A program made the position numbers and the translations under genes. Of a stretch of 64,000 bases of DNA, positions 8,234-16,529 are shown in pieces (position 1 is the first letter of the stretch; each line of letters begins with the position of its first letter). This stretch comes from Calditrichota bacterium (GTDB taxonomy: Bacteria; Zhuqueibacterota; Zhuqueibacteria; Zhuqueibacterales; Geothermadaptataceae), in the NCBI GenBank assembly GCA_008501765.1, contig QQUE01000012.1, positions 434,001 through 498,000 of the forward strand. Direction: 5' to 3'. Under the pieces are notes generated by a model. The model was not told where the DNA came from. It was given only the letters and a program-made list of their open reading frames with translations, and made no database searches.

Positions 8234-10354
8234 ATGCACATTCTGCGTTTAATAGCCATAGCCCTTCTTTTTACACAATTTAATCCATCGCAGGCCAGTC
8301 CGGCATCGCAAAGAATGCTCCTGCTGGATAAAAACATGGCGAGCGAAAATCTGCTTGCAGCCTACGCCAAACCCTGGCTCACAGCCGGTTGTGAAGTCAG
8401 CTACCGCCGCTACCACCCTTATTTGGTAAATTCAGATTTGGAGGACTATGACATCGTCATGATTTTAGGTGGAACGATGCCACTGGCCACCAGTGCGCGC
8501 ATCACCCGCGAAGACGTCGATTTAATGAAGCAATTTCATACTGCAGGAAAAGGAATCGTGTTGGCTTTTCCCGGCTCATTAAACGAGCGCGGCAGTGACG
8601 ATCGTTATGCAATGAATCAGTTCTTGCGCGAGCTGCGGCTCAACATTGAAATTAGTGAACTGCACGCGAACGAACCCGGATTGCGCTACCGCAGTTTGAT
8701 GGGTGAATATGGCCTCGTGCGTCGCCACGAGCACTGGATATACTCCAAAACCGACACCATCGCATTTGGCGAAATCATGCCGTTGCGCATATTACGCGGC
8801 GCCAACCTTGAGCTCATTGCAGAAAGTTTTCCTTCAGCAACGTTCAAAAAGGGAAAAATAAGCTACCCCGGTCCTTTTCAGCTAAGTGTTTACACCGGTG
8901 AAACGGCACCGATACTGATTATCCCGCAAAAAGTTTTTCACGTTTTCGGACCGACATTTGACCGCAATGCCAGCCCGTTTCTGAATGATAAATTGCTACA
9001 AAATTCCCAAACGTTTGTTAAAAATATCAGCTTTCGTTTTGTAAAATTGATGCAGGGTCAGAAAATGATGCTCAGCCCGGTTATCGCCAGTTCAGCCCTG
9101 GAGTCGCGTTCGGATTCTGAGCTGCCGATATGGCCTGCGCTGCCTTCGGTTCCAGCGGCTGATTTTTTACCCGTCAAAACGATCAATTTTTCCGTGCGAG
9201 AAAAGATTACCCAGCAGGAAATCATCAAATCCGAGCAGCATTTTGAACAACGCATCATTTCACCTGTTTGCAAAAATTATTTACAGAATGGCATTAAAGC
9301 GGTATGGGGCCGATTGACCGAGTTGCAAAGCAATAACCGAATTCTCTCCAAAGCCAAAGCACTGGAAGAACTGGATGCGCTGGGATATTTTTTCAGCGAA
9401 TCCGGATGCAACCTGTTTTGGGGCATCGCAACACCACAGGCTTTCGGCAATTCATCCCTCTATTCTGACGCTGAAATTTATAAAATAAAAGCGCTTTGGC
9501 AGGAGATGAGCGAACAGTTGCCCCGGCCGGGGCAGGCATGGTTTGCAGGTTTGGATTACCGCGATTTTCGCCAGCCCGCGCGCCAGACAATCAATTTTCA
9601 AAATAAAGCCGAGCCTGTTTGGTCGCCGCTGGACCGCGTTTTCTGGCAGCACGGTTTCTGGTCGCCGCTCACAAATATCGCCAAAAATGCCTCCGAGTTT
9701 GCCAGCCTGAAAGGCTTTGTTATCGATACCGATTTTTATGGCCGCACACCCGCCAATTCTTACACGGCATCGCATGAATTTTCCAATGAGACAGTCGCTT
9801 TTTTCCGCGAGAGCGCCCGCGGTTTTGCAGCCGATTCCCTGTTGCAGGATTTCTCTGAAACACCTGCTGACCAGCGTTTTTCATTTTTACTGGATAACGG
9901 TTTATTGCCGCTCTATTACCACATTTTAATGGAAGAAGTTGAACGCTTTGCCCGGCGATTAAAAGAACGCGTCGAGGCCCACGCACCTGAATTTTGTTGG
10001 GGAATATTTCTACCGACTTTGCCCAACACATGGTATGAATATGGTCTGCTGCGGGGATTGAGTTCTCCGGGAAAACCGGTTCTACTTTTTACCTATGAGC
10101 CAATGGCACGAACGGCGCTGTATCATTTACGCAAGCAAAATATCTATGCGCTGCACGCCATGGCGATCTCGTCAATTCAGGTAAAATCAGATGAATGGCC
10201 TGCATTTTTTCGGGGTATTAAAAAGGAGCACAATGGATTTTGGATATCCTCTGCGGAGAGCTTGCTGCAGGAAGGTGGAGTGCGCTTGCAAGATAAAACA
10301 ATCACACGGGATGAGTTTGCAAAACTGATTACTGAGGCTGGAAAAAGCAATTAG
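8234..10354 (+). CDS. Large exported protein of unknown function with amidotransferase-like N-terminus
   Basis: 706 residues with a cleavable-looking signal peptide (LRLIAIALLFTQFNPSQAS). Residues about 25-250 resemble a ThuA/DUF4350-like class I glutamine-amidotransferase fold: RMLLLDKNMASENLL, then DYDIVMILGGTMPLA, then GKGIVLAFPGSLNERG. The C-terminal half is rich in aromatic residues and may be a TIM-barrel-like domain (SGCNLFWGIATPQAFG, KGFVIDTDFYG, GIFLPTLPNTWYEYGLL, KPVLLFTYEPMA). A sugar-active or peptidoglycan-active role would fit its location but is speculation. I did not recognise a named family. The ATG at 8234 is preceded by AAAGGA. Confidence 0.6.
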   Translation: MHILRLIAIALLFTQFNPSQASPASQRMLLLDKNMASENLLAAYAKPWLTAGCEVSYRRYHPYLVNSDLEDYDIVMILGGTMPLATSARITREDVDLMKQFHTAGKGIVLAFPGSLNERGSDDRYAMNQFLRELRLNIEISELHANEPGLRYRSLMGEYGLVRRHEHWIYSKTDTIAFGEIMPLRILRGANLELIAESFPSATFKKGKISYPGPFQLSVYTGETAPILIIPQKVFHVFGPTFDRNASPFLNDKLLQNSQTFVKNISFRFVKLMQGQKMMLSPVIASSALESRSDSELPIWPALPSVPAADFLPVKTINFSVREKITQQEIIKSEQHFEQRIISPVCKNYLQNGIKAVWGRLTELQSNNRILSKAKALEELDALGYFFSESGCNLFWGIATPQAFGNSSLYSDAEIYKIKALWQEMSEQLPRPGQAWFAGLDYRDFRQPARQTINFQNKAEPVWSPLDRVFWQHGFWSPLTNIAKNASEFASLKGFVIDTDFYGRTPANSYTASHEFSNETVAFFRESARGFAADSLLQDFSETPADQRFSFLLDNGLLPLYYHILMEEVERFARRLKERVEAHAPEFCWGIFLPTLPNTWYEYGLLRGLSSPGKPVLLFTYEPMARTALYHLRKQNIYALHAMAISSIQVKSDEWPAFFRGIKKEHNGFWISSAESLLQEGGVRLQDKTITRDEFAKLITEAGKSN

Positions 10355-10360
10355 AACGAG

Positions 10361-10423
10361 CCAATAGCCAATAGCCAATAGCCAATAGCCAATAGCCAAT
10401 AGCCAATAGCCAATAGCCAATAG
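10361..10423. repeat. Tandem heptamer array, nine copies of CCAATAG
   Basis: Nine perfect head-to-tail copies of CCAATAG, followed by CCAAAAC, immediately after the stop of the 706-residue gene. On the minus strand the unit reads as a fake repeated peptide (LAIGYWL). Slippage arrays of this kind vary in copy number; no coding role is supported. Confidence 0.95.
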
Positions 10424-10488
10424 CCAAAACTACCACCGAACCGCTCATGATCCAAGAACTTAATACGGTTTGCGCTGCATCCCACAAA

Positions 10489-11877
10489 TCACTGATACGC
10501 CTTCAGCCTGTCCTCCGCCTGCGCGATCTGCAACTGCACTGCTTTTTCCGCCGTCCCACCGATGACAATTCGCTGCGCCACACTTACCGGGAATTGCAAC
10601 TTCTTGAACACATCGTCCTCAAAAAACTCGCTGAATTCGTTAAACTTTTCCAGAGTAAATGCTGTTAATTGACATTTTTCCTGCAGCGAACGCTGCACAA
10701 TTTGCCCGATGATTTCATGCGCCTGGCGGAACGGCACCCCTTTTTGCACCAGATAATCGGCCAAATCTGTCGCCAGCAGCCCCGGCTCCAATGCCTGCTG
10801 CATTTTATCCACCCGAAAAGTCGCGCCGGAAAGCGCCTCACGAAAGACATCGGTCGCGAGAATAGCTTCCTCCAGTTGCGCAAATGTTACTTTTTTATCT
10901 TCCTGCAAATCGCGGTTGTAGGTTAGCGGCAGTCCTTTTTGCAGAACCAGCAGTTGATTGACACCTGCAATGGCTGCGGCAGATTTACCGCGGATCAGCT
11001 CCATCGCGTCGGGATTTTTTTTCTGCGGCATCATGCTGCTGCCGGTTGCGTAGGCATCTGAAAATTCGATAAAAGAAAATTCCAGGGAATTCCACATCTG
11101 CAATTCAGCAGCAATGCGGCTCAAATGGGTGAAATAGGCGGCGATTGCAAACAGCAACTCGCTACAGAAATCCCGCTCCCCGGTTGCGTCGATGCTGTTT
11201 TGTGATGCCTCACGAAATCCCAGTTTGAGCGCAATGCGCTCCCGATCGACCGAAAATGCCGATCCGGCCAACGCCCCGCTGCCCAACGGGCAAACATCGA
11301 TGCGGTGTAAATAATCTTTCAAGCGGGAAATTGTGCGGTCTACTCCCCAAAATATGGCGAGAATATAATGCGATAGCAGAATCGGTTGCGCCTGTTGCCA
11401 ATGGGTGTAACCCGGCAGAATTACCCCAAGTTGGTCTTTTGCCATCGTCAACAGATTGTCTTGCAAGCGTACCAGTTCGATCTGCCAATCTTTCGCCCGG
11501 CCTTTCAAATACAATCGCGAATCGGTTACAACCTGGTCATTTCGACTGCGGCCGGTATGAATTCGGGCGCCGGCATCACCAACAATTTCCGTGAGCCTAC
11601 GTTCGATTGCTACGTGAATATCTTCATCGACAGGCTCAAACTCGAAATTGCCGGTCTCGAGTTCTCCGGCTATTTTGTCGATTCCAGCGAGGACAGATTT
11701 CAATTCATCGGCAGAATAGATGCCAATTTCCGCGAGCTCGGCTGCCCAAACACGGTTAACCGAAATATCTTCGCGCCACATGAGAAAATCAGTTTCCACC
11801 GAACGGCTGAACCGTTCCATGAGCGGACTCACAGCACCTTCAATACGCCCGCTCCAGACTTTTCTTGTTTTGCCCAT
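10489..11877 (-). CDS. argH: Argininosuccinate lyase
   Basis: Last enzyme of arginine biosynthesis; splits argininosuccinate into arginine and fumarate. 462 residues, typical of the fumarase/aspartase superfamily. The superfamily signature GSSMMPQKKNPDAMELIRG is present, as are RIHTGRSRNDQVVTDSRL and GYTHWQQAQPI near the catalytic His. It starts at ATG with the N-terminal MGKTRKVWSGRIEGAVSPLM common to ArgH. It lies on the same strand as argG, separated by about 620 bases filled with repeats. Fumarate released here can enter the class I fumarase encoded at 58-60 kb. Confidence 0.97.
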   Translation of the reverse strand: MGKTRKVWSGRIEGAVSPLMERFSRSVETDFLMWREDISVNRVWAAELAEIGIYSADELKSVLAGIDKIAGELETGNFEFEPVDEDIHVAIERRLTEIVGDAGARIHTGRSRNDQVVTDSRLYLKGRAKDWQIELVRLQDNLLTMAKDQLGVILPGYTHWQQAQPILLSHYILAIFWGVDRTISRLKDYLHRIDVCPLGSGALAGSAFSVDRERIALKLGFREASQNSIDATGERDFCSELLFAIAAYFTHLSRIAAELQMWNSLEFSFIEFSDAYATGSSMMPQKKNPDAMELIRGKSAAAIAGVNQLLVLQKGLPLTYNRDLQEDKKVTFAQLEEAILATDVFREALSGATFRVDKMQQALEPGLLATDLADYLVQKGVPFRQAHEIIGQIVQRSLQEKCQLTAFTLEKFNEFSEFFEDDVFKKLQFPVSVAQRIVIGGTAEKAVQLQIAQAEDRLKAYQ

Positions 11878-11989
11878 TTTATTTATACCATCGCTGTTTA
11901 AATCATGGGTTATTTTTGGATTAAATCAAAATAACAAGATTTAAAATAAATATGAACAACTAACTTGCAAAAATTTTAAAGTACGAGTG

Positions 11990-12079
11990 ATGTGCCTGGC
12001 ACTTGGTTGATTTTTTGAAAGTCTGAAATAAAATGATCCTTTGATATTTTTAACAGGATTGAATAAGTGCCAGGCACAT
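11990..12079. repeat. 90-bp inverted repeat with 15-bp arms
   Basis: Arms ATGTGCCTGGCACTT and AAGTGCCAGGCACAT are exact reverse complements enclosing about 60 bases. It lies downstream of argG and upstream of argH, directly beside a MITE-like element. It may be a small mobile palindrome; its position also permits a role as a transcript hairpin between argG and argH. Confidence 0.8.
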
Positions 12080-12094
12080 TTTTACCAGTTCAGA

Positions 12095-12297
12095 ACCCGT
12101 TGTGCAGAATAGAAAAATTTTCCAAGTAAGTTGACAAATTTTCCTATTTATTCATCATTTTCGTCATTCCCGCACGATTTTAGCGGGAATCCAGATGGGA
12201 TTTAGACTGTAAAACGATGGATTCCGTCTAAAAGCATGACGGAATGACGAGAAAAGGTCGACTTGTGACAGATTAGATTGAATTCTGCACAACGGGT
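12095..12297. mobile_element. MITE-like element, ACCCGTTGTG family, copy 1
   Basis: 203 bp bounded by ACCCGTTGTGCAGAAT and its exact reverse complement ATTCTGCACAACGGGT. Flanks show an imperfect duplication (GTTCAGA on both sides). Inside are two hairpins (TTCCCGC/GCGGGAA and ATTCCGTC/GACGGAAT). The right 130 bases are almost identical to part of the copy at 30223. No coding capacity. Confidence 0.8.
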
Positions 12298-12312
12298 TGG
12301 TTCAGAGCTAGC

Positions 12313-12501
12313 AGGTCATTGAGCTTGTCGAAATGCCCGATTGCTGCGGATCCTCAATAACCTGTCAAAGTAGAGTCAATAATTATTGTAAAATTCGTCA
12401 CACCGGTTTGTGTTTTTTACAATACCGGTGTCTCCCCAATATGAACTTGACTTCAAATGATCCCGGTATTTCATTCCATGAAAACCGGGAAGACGCGTTC
12501 A
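12313..12501. repeat. Repeat-rich spacer downstream of argG
   Basis: Contains one copy of the TTCGACAAGCTCAATGACC-type repeat (minus orientation, 12313-12334). Two further short hairpins have CACCGGT/ACCGGTG and CCCGGT/ACCGGG arms (about 12400-12490). They resemble the hairpin pair inside the element at 28367. Confidence 0.5.
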
Positions 12502-13755
12502 CTAATCCCGCTTGAATTTGCTGTAATCCGGATGGTCGTAGTGGGGCGGTACATTGCCTTCGAGATCGATCATCGCTTTCACCTTCAGCGGCAGACCGTA
12601 AAGATTGATAAAACCTTCGGCGTCTTTCTGATCGTAAATATCGTCTTCGCCAAACGTCGCCAAATCTTCGCGATACAGAGAGTAGGGCGATTTACGGCCT
12701 TCTATGATGCAGTTGCCTTTGTACAACTTAATTCTGACCGTGCCGGTGATGTGCTCCTGTGTTTTATCGATGAAAGCCTCCATGCTTTCGCGCAGCGGCG
12801 TAAACCATTGGCCGTTATAAATTAACGAGGCATATTTCGGCGCCAATTCATCTTTATAGCGCAAAATATCGGCTGACAGCACCAGGCTTTCGAGCTCGCG
12901 GTGCGCCGCGTAAAGAATTGTGCCGCCGGGGGTTTCGTAAACTCCGCGCGATTTCATGCCCACCAACCGGTTTTCGACAATATCGATACGGCCGATGCCA
13001 TTTTCACCGCCCAACTTATTGAGCCGGGTCACCAAATCCAATGAATTGACTTTTTCTCCATTGATGCCCACCGGAATTCCCTGTACAAATTCAATAGTCA
13101 ACACGGTAGCCCGATCAGGCGCCTGTTCCGGAGAAACACTTAAATTATAGACATCGTCAGGAGCTGAATTCCACGGATTTTCCAACGCGCCGCCCTCGCT
13201 GGACCGGTGCCATAAATTATCGTCGTGGCTGTAGATTTTCTCCCGGCTGGCGGTGATAGGAATGTGCCGCGCATCCGCGTAAGCGATAGCGTCTTCCCGC
13301 GACCGAATATCCCAATCCCGCCACGGCGCGATGACTTTGAGTTTCGGGTTGAAGGCTTTGTAAGTCAGCTCAAACCGTACCTGGTCGTTGCCCTTTCCGG
13401 TACAGCCATGCGACAGCGCATCCGCACCCTCTTTTTCAGCGATTTCAACCTGCCGCCGTGCGATCAGCGGCCGCGCGATGGAAGTGCCCAACAAATATTT
13501 TCCCTCATAAACCGCCCCGGATTTAATCATGGGAAAGAGGAAATCATCGACAAACTCCTGCCGCAAATCTTCGATATACAATTTGCTGGCGCCGGTTTTT
13601 AACGCTTTTTCTTCCAGCCCTTCAAGCTCGGCCCCCTGCCCCAGATCGGCTGCCACAGCAATGACTTCGCAGCCATAATTTTCCTTCAACCACGGTATGA
13701 TAATCGACGTATCCAGACCACCGGAATACGCCAGCACAACTTTTTTCGGTTTCAT
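12502..13755 (-). CDS. argG: Argininosuccinate synthase
   Basis: Condenses citrulline and aspartate with ATP hydrolysis in arginine biosynthesis. 417 residues. The N-terminal PP-loop is unmistakable ([20 protein letters not shown]), followed by the AVAADLGQG segment, [16 protein letters not shown] for aspartate/citrulline binding, and [11 protein letters not shown]. Other family motifs are [14 protein letters not shown] and [18 protein letters not shown]-like [18 protein letters not shown]. It precedes argH on the same strand, and the divergent spacer beyond its start separates it from the type I restriction operon. Confidence 0.97.
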   Translation of the reverse strand: MKPKKVVLAYSGGLDTSIIIPWLKENYGCEVIAVAADLGQGAELEGLEEKALKTGASKLYIEDLRQEFVDDFLFPMIKSGAVYEGKYLLGTSIARPLIARRQVEIAEKEGADALSHGCTGKGNDQVRFELTYKAFNPKLKVIAPWRDWDIRSREDAIAYADARHIPITASREKIYSHDDNLWHRSSEGGALENPWNSAPDDVYNLSVSPEQAPDRATVLTIEFVQGIPVGINGEKVNSLDLVTRLNKLGGENGIGRIDIVENRLVGMKSRGVYETPGGTILYAAHRELESLVLSADILRYKDELAPKYASLIYNGQWFTPLRESMEAFIDKTQEHITGTVRIKLYKGNCIIEGRKSPYSLYREDLATFGEDDIYDQKDAEGFINLYGLPLKVKAMIDLEGNVPPHYDHPDYSKFKRD

Positions 13756-14093
13756 AATTCAATTCCTGTATTTTTATACATTTCAAAAATCATTTAAACT
13801 AAACAAATAAAATAAATATTACCTTAATTGAAAATAATTGCAAAAAGATAAAATAATTTAGTAAAAATACAAGACTATATTTGAAATGATTTTGCCTTGA
13901 TTTCGAAAATTAATCCCCTCACGGGATCAGGTTTAACTTGCATTAAATTTATAATATGTTTAGGGTAGAATAAATATTTTAGCTGTAAATAGTTGCCGCT
14001 TCTTTCCCCGCAAATTTCATGAATATGATATAGAAATAAGAGGGGCTTACATCTCGCCTCAAAATATAATTGCTATTACAAAAAGGGATTCCC
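13756..14093. promoter_or_regulatory. Divergent spacer between argG and the restriction-modification operon
   Basis: About 340 AT-rich bases with no supported gene. It should contain promoters for argG (minus) and hsdM (plus). I could not identify an ARG-box-like operator or a riboswitch with confidence. Confidence 0.4.
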
Positions 14094-15581
14094 GTGTTCG
14101 AACAAACCTTCAAAAATATCGACGACAAACTCTGGAAAGATGCTGGTTGCAGCAGCGAACTGGATTATGTGGAACAGACTTCCTGGATTCTTTTTCTGAA
14201 ATATCTGGATGATTTGGAAAAAGACAGGCAAACCGCTGCCGAGCTTTCAGGCAAAACCTATACACCAATCATTGATGAACCATTTAAATGGGATGTTTGG
14301 GCCGCGCCGAAAAACACGGATGGCAAATTAGACCATCACAAAGCTTTAGACGGCGATGATTTAAGAGATTTTGTCGATCTGAAACTATTTCCCTACATGA
14401 AAAAATTTAAACCACAAACAGAAAACGCAAACACAATTGAATATAAAATTGGCGAGATTTTCAATGAACTGAAAAATAAAATCCAGAGCGGCTATAATTT
14501 GCGGGAAGTAATAAACCTGGTTGATGAACTGCGTTTCCGCACCCACAAAGAAAAACACGAAATGTCGCACCTGTATGAATCCAAAATAAAAAATATGGGC
14601 AACGCCGGACGCAACGGCGGCGAATATTACACGCCACGGGCGCTGATCAAAACCATCGTTAAAGTGGTGGCCCCGGAAATGGGCAATACCATTTATGACG
14701 GCGCCGTTGGCTCGGCGGGATTTTTGGTGGAAGCCTATAATTATCTCGTACAGACGCACGGCAGTGCGTCTCTTTCCACCGATAATATGACCACGCTGCA
14801 AAAGAGAACCTTTTATGGCAAAGAGAAAAAATCACTGGCCTACATTATTGGCATAATGAATATGATTCTGCACGGCATTGAAGCGCCCAACATAGTGCAT
14901 ACCAACACCCTGGCCGAAAACATTGACGATATTGAAGAAAAAGACCGCTTTGATATTATTCTCGCCAATCCGCCTTTTGGCGGCAAGGAACGCAAGGAAG
15001 TGCAGCAAAACTTTCCCATTAAAACCGGGGAAACGGCTTTTCTATTTTTACAGCATTTTATTAAAAAACTCAAAGCCGGTGGTCGTGCCGGTGTGGTGAT
15101 TAAAAATACCTTTTTATCCAACACCGACAATGCGTCCGTTTCTTTGCGCAAGCAATTGCTGGAAAGCTGCAACCTGCACACGGTGCTGGATTTACCCGGC
15201 GGCACATTTACCGGGGCAGGCGTGAAAACCGTGGTGCTGTTTTTTGAAAAAGGCGCGCCCACCCTTCGACCTGGCTCAGGGCAGGCTCAAAAGATATGGT
15301 TTTACCAATTGAACCTTGACCGTAATTTGGGCAAAACCAATCCGCTCAACGAAAACGATTTGGCCGAATTTGTTGAATTACAAAGGACCAAAGCCGATTC
15401 CGACAATTCCTGGTCTGTGGATATTGGTAAAATTAATACGGAAACTTTTGACCTTTCAGTAAAAAATCCCAACAATAATGGTGAAACAGTTTTAAGAGAA
15501 CCGGCAGCTATTTTGGATGAGATGAAAAAACTGGATAATGAAAGTGAAGCAATTTTGAAATCCATAAAGGATTTATTATGA
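14094..15581 (+). CDS. hsdM: Type I restriction-modification system, DNA methyltransferase subunit
   Basis: N6-adenine methyltransferase subunit of a type I system. I use the GTG at 14094, which gives FEQTFKNIDDKLWKDAGC, the standard HsdM beginning. The helical N-terminal domain is followed by the SAM-binding loop YDGAVGSAGFL (about 202) and the catalytic NPPFGG (about 292). Two in-frame repeat insertions are visible: the palindrome at 14752-14771, read VQTHGSASLS, and a TTCGAC-type repeat at 15261-15290, read TLRPGSGQAQ. Neither belongs to the usual family sequence. The C-terminal tail (REPAAILDEMKKLD) is duplicated after the next gene. The stop overlaps the Bro-N start by ATGA. The enzyme protects host DNA and acts with HsdS and HsdR. 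Confidence 0.94.
   Translation: MFEQTFKNIDDKLWKDAGCSSELDYVEQTSWILFLKYLDDLEKDRQTAAELSGKTYTPIIDEPFKWDVWAAPKNTDGKLDHHKALDGDDLRDFVDLKLFPYMKKFKPQTENANTIEYKIGEIFNELKNKIQSGYNLREVINLVDELRFRTHKEKHEMSHLYESKIKNMGNAGRNGGEYYTPRALIKTIVKVVAPEMGNTIYDGAVGSAGFLVEAYNYLVQTHGSASLSTDNMTTLQKRTFYGKEKKSLAYIIGIMNMILHGIEAPNIVHTNTLAENIDDIEEKDRFDIILANPPFGGKERKEVQQNFPIKTGETAFLFLQHFIKKLKAGGRAGVVIKNTFLSNTDNASVSLRKQLLESCNLHTVLDLPGGTFTGAGVKTVVLFFEKGAPTLRPGSGQAQKIWFYQLNLDRNLGKTNPLNENDLAEFVELQRTKADSDNSWSVDIGKINTETFDLSVKNPNNNGETVLREPAAILDEMKKLDNESEAILKSIKDLL
14752..14771. repeat. REP-type palindrome within hsdM
   Basis: AGACGCAC-GGCA-GTGCGTCT, 8-base arms, in frame in hsdM. Same family as copies in the RAYT gene and hsdR. Confidence 0.85.
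15261..15290. repeat. TTCGAC...GCTCAG-type dispersed repeat within hsdM
   Basis: CCCTTCGACCTGGCTCAGGG followed by CAGGCTCA, in frame. Relatives are at 18954-18976 (hsdR) and, reversed, at 12313-12334 (intergenic). Confidence 0.65.
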
Positions 15582-16429
15582 GTGATAAAACTAAAATTGC
15601 CATCTTTAAAAAGAAAGAAATCAGAAAGACTATCCATAATAATGAGTGGTGGTTTGTAATTAACGATGTTATTCAGGCGCTTACCGATTCCAAAGACCCG
15701 GCGCAATATTTTAAAAAAATGAAATCACGGGATGCAGAACTCAATAATCTAACAGAACAAGGGGGGGTACAATTTGTACCACCCCTTAGATTAGAAGTTG
15801 CTACTGCAGGCGGCAGACAAAAAGCCTATTGCTGGAACACAGAAGGAATTTTCCGACTGATACAATCCATTCCATCGCCCAAAGCCGAGCCCTTTAAGCG
15901 CTGGCTGGCCAAAGTTGGTTATGAACGGGTGCAGGAAATAGAAGACCCGGAACTGGCAACAAAAAGAACCCGGGCTTTGTATAAGGCCAAAGGCTACCCG
16001 GATGACTGGATAGAAAAGCGGATGCGCGGCATTGCCATCCGTGAAGAACTGACCGATGAATGGCAGCAACGGGGATTAAAGGAACCCATTGAATATTCCA
16101 TCTTAACCGCGGAGATTTCCAAGGCTACTTTTGGAATGACGCCCACTGAATATAAAGAATTTAAGAATCTGAAGCGCGAAAACCTGCGTGACCATATGAC
16201 CGACCTGGAACTGATTTTCTCCATGCTGGGCGAGCGGGCCACCACCGAAATTACCCAGGCCAATGACTCGCAGGGATTTGATGAGCTGGAAGACGACGCC
16301 CGCGAAGGCGGTTCCATTGCCGGGAACGCCCGTAAAGAGCTGGAAAAGAAAACCCGTAAAAAGGTAAGCACTAATCAGAATTACCTGCCGGGCAAAGAAC
16401 AGGATAAACTGGAAGATGGAAATGGATAA
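15578..16429 (+). CDS. Bro-N domain protein inserted in the restriction operon
   Basis: 283-residue protein with an N-terminal Bro-N fold (KEIRKTIHNNEWWFVINDVIQALT, then DPAQYFKKMKSRD, and YCWNTEGIFRLIQSIPSPKAEPFKRWLAKVG). Bro-N domains occur in phage antirepressors and bind DNA. The C-terminal half (YPDDWIEKRMRGIAIREELT, then MTPTEYKEFKNLKRENLRDHMTD) matches a chromosomal Bro-N group often found beside type I restriction genes. The tail is basic and low-complexity. The ATG overlaps the hsdM stop, and a copy of the hsdM tail follows it. This suggests that the gene was inserted near the end of hsdM. A regulatory role on the operon is plausible but unproven. Confidence 0.85.
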   Translation: MSDKTKIAIFKKKEIRKTIHNNEWWFVINDVIQALTDSKDPAQYFKKMKSRDAELNNLTEQGGVQFVPPLRLEVATAGGRQKAYCWNTEGIFRLIQSIPSPKAEPFKRWLAKVGYERVQEIEDPELATKRTRALYKAKGYPDDWIEKRMRGIAIREELTDEWQQRGLKEPIEYSILTAEISKATFGMTPTEYKEFKNLKRENLRDHMTDLELIFSMLGERATTEITQANDSQGFDELEDDAREGGSIAGNARKELEKKTRKKVSTNQNYLPGKEQDKLEDGNG

Positions 16430-16529
16430 TAAAACGGTTTTACGGGAACCGGCAACTATTTTAGATGAGATGAAAAAATTGGATGAAGAAAGTGAAACAA
16501 TTTTAAAAACGATTAGAGATTTAGTATGA
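16416..16529 (+). pseudogene. Duplicated HsdM C-terminal tail (37-codon ORF)
   Basis: Overlapping the end of the Bro-N gene in another frame, ATG at 16416 opens MEMDNKTVLREPATILDEM, then KKLDEESETILKTIRDLV and a stop. This is a diverged copy of the last 33 or so residues of HsdM (VLREPAAILDEMKKLDNE...). The stop overlaps the hsdS ATG (ATGA), just as the real hsdM stop overlaps Bro-N. It probably preserves the ancestral hsdM-hsdS junction. It may still be translated to couple hsdS, but has no known function by itself. Confidence 0.85.

Noticed and set aside
10187-10420. Reverse-strand ORF with repeated LAIGYWL peptide
   Set aside because: It is only the translation of the CCAATAG heptamer array and overlaps the 3' end of a real gene.
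14070-14093. Upstream start of hsdM
   Set aside because: The GTG at 14094 gives the conserved FEQTFKNIDD start; the additional residues are not family-like.
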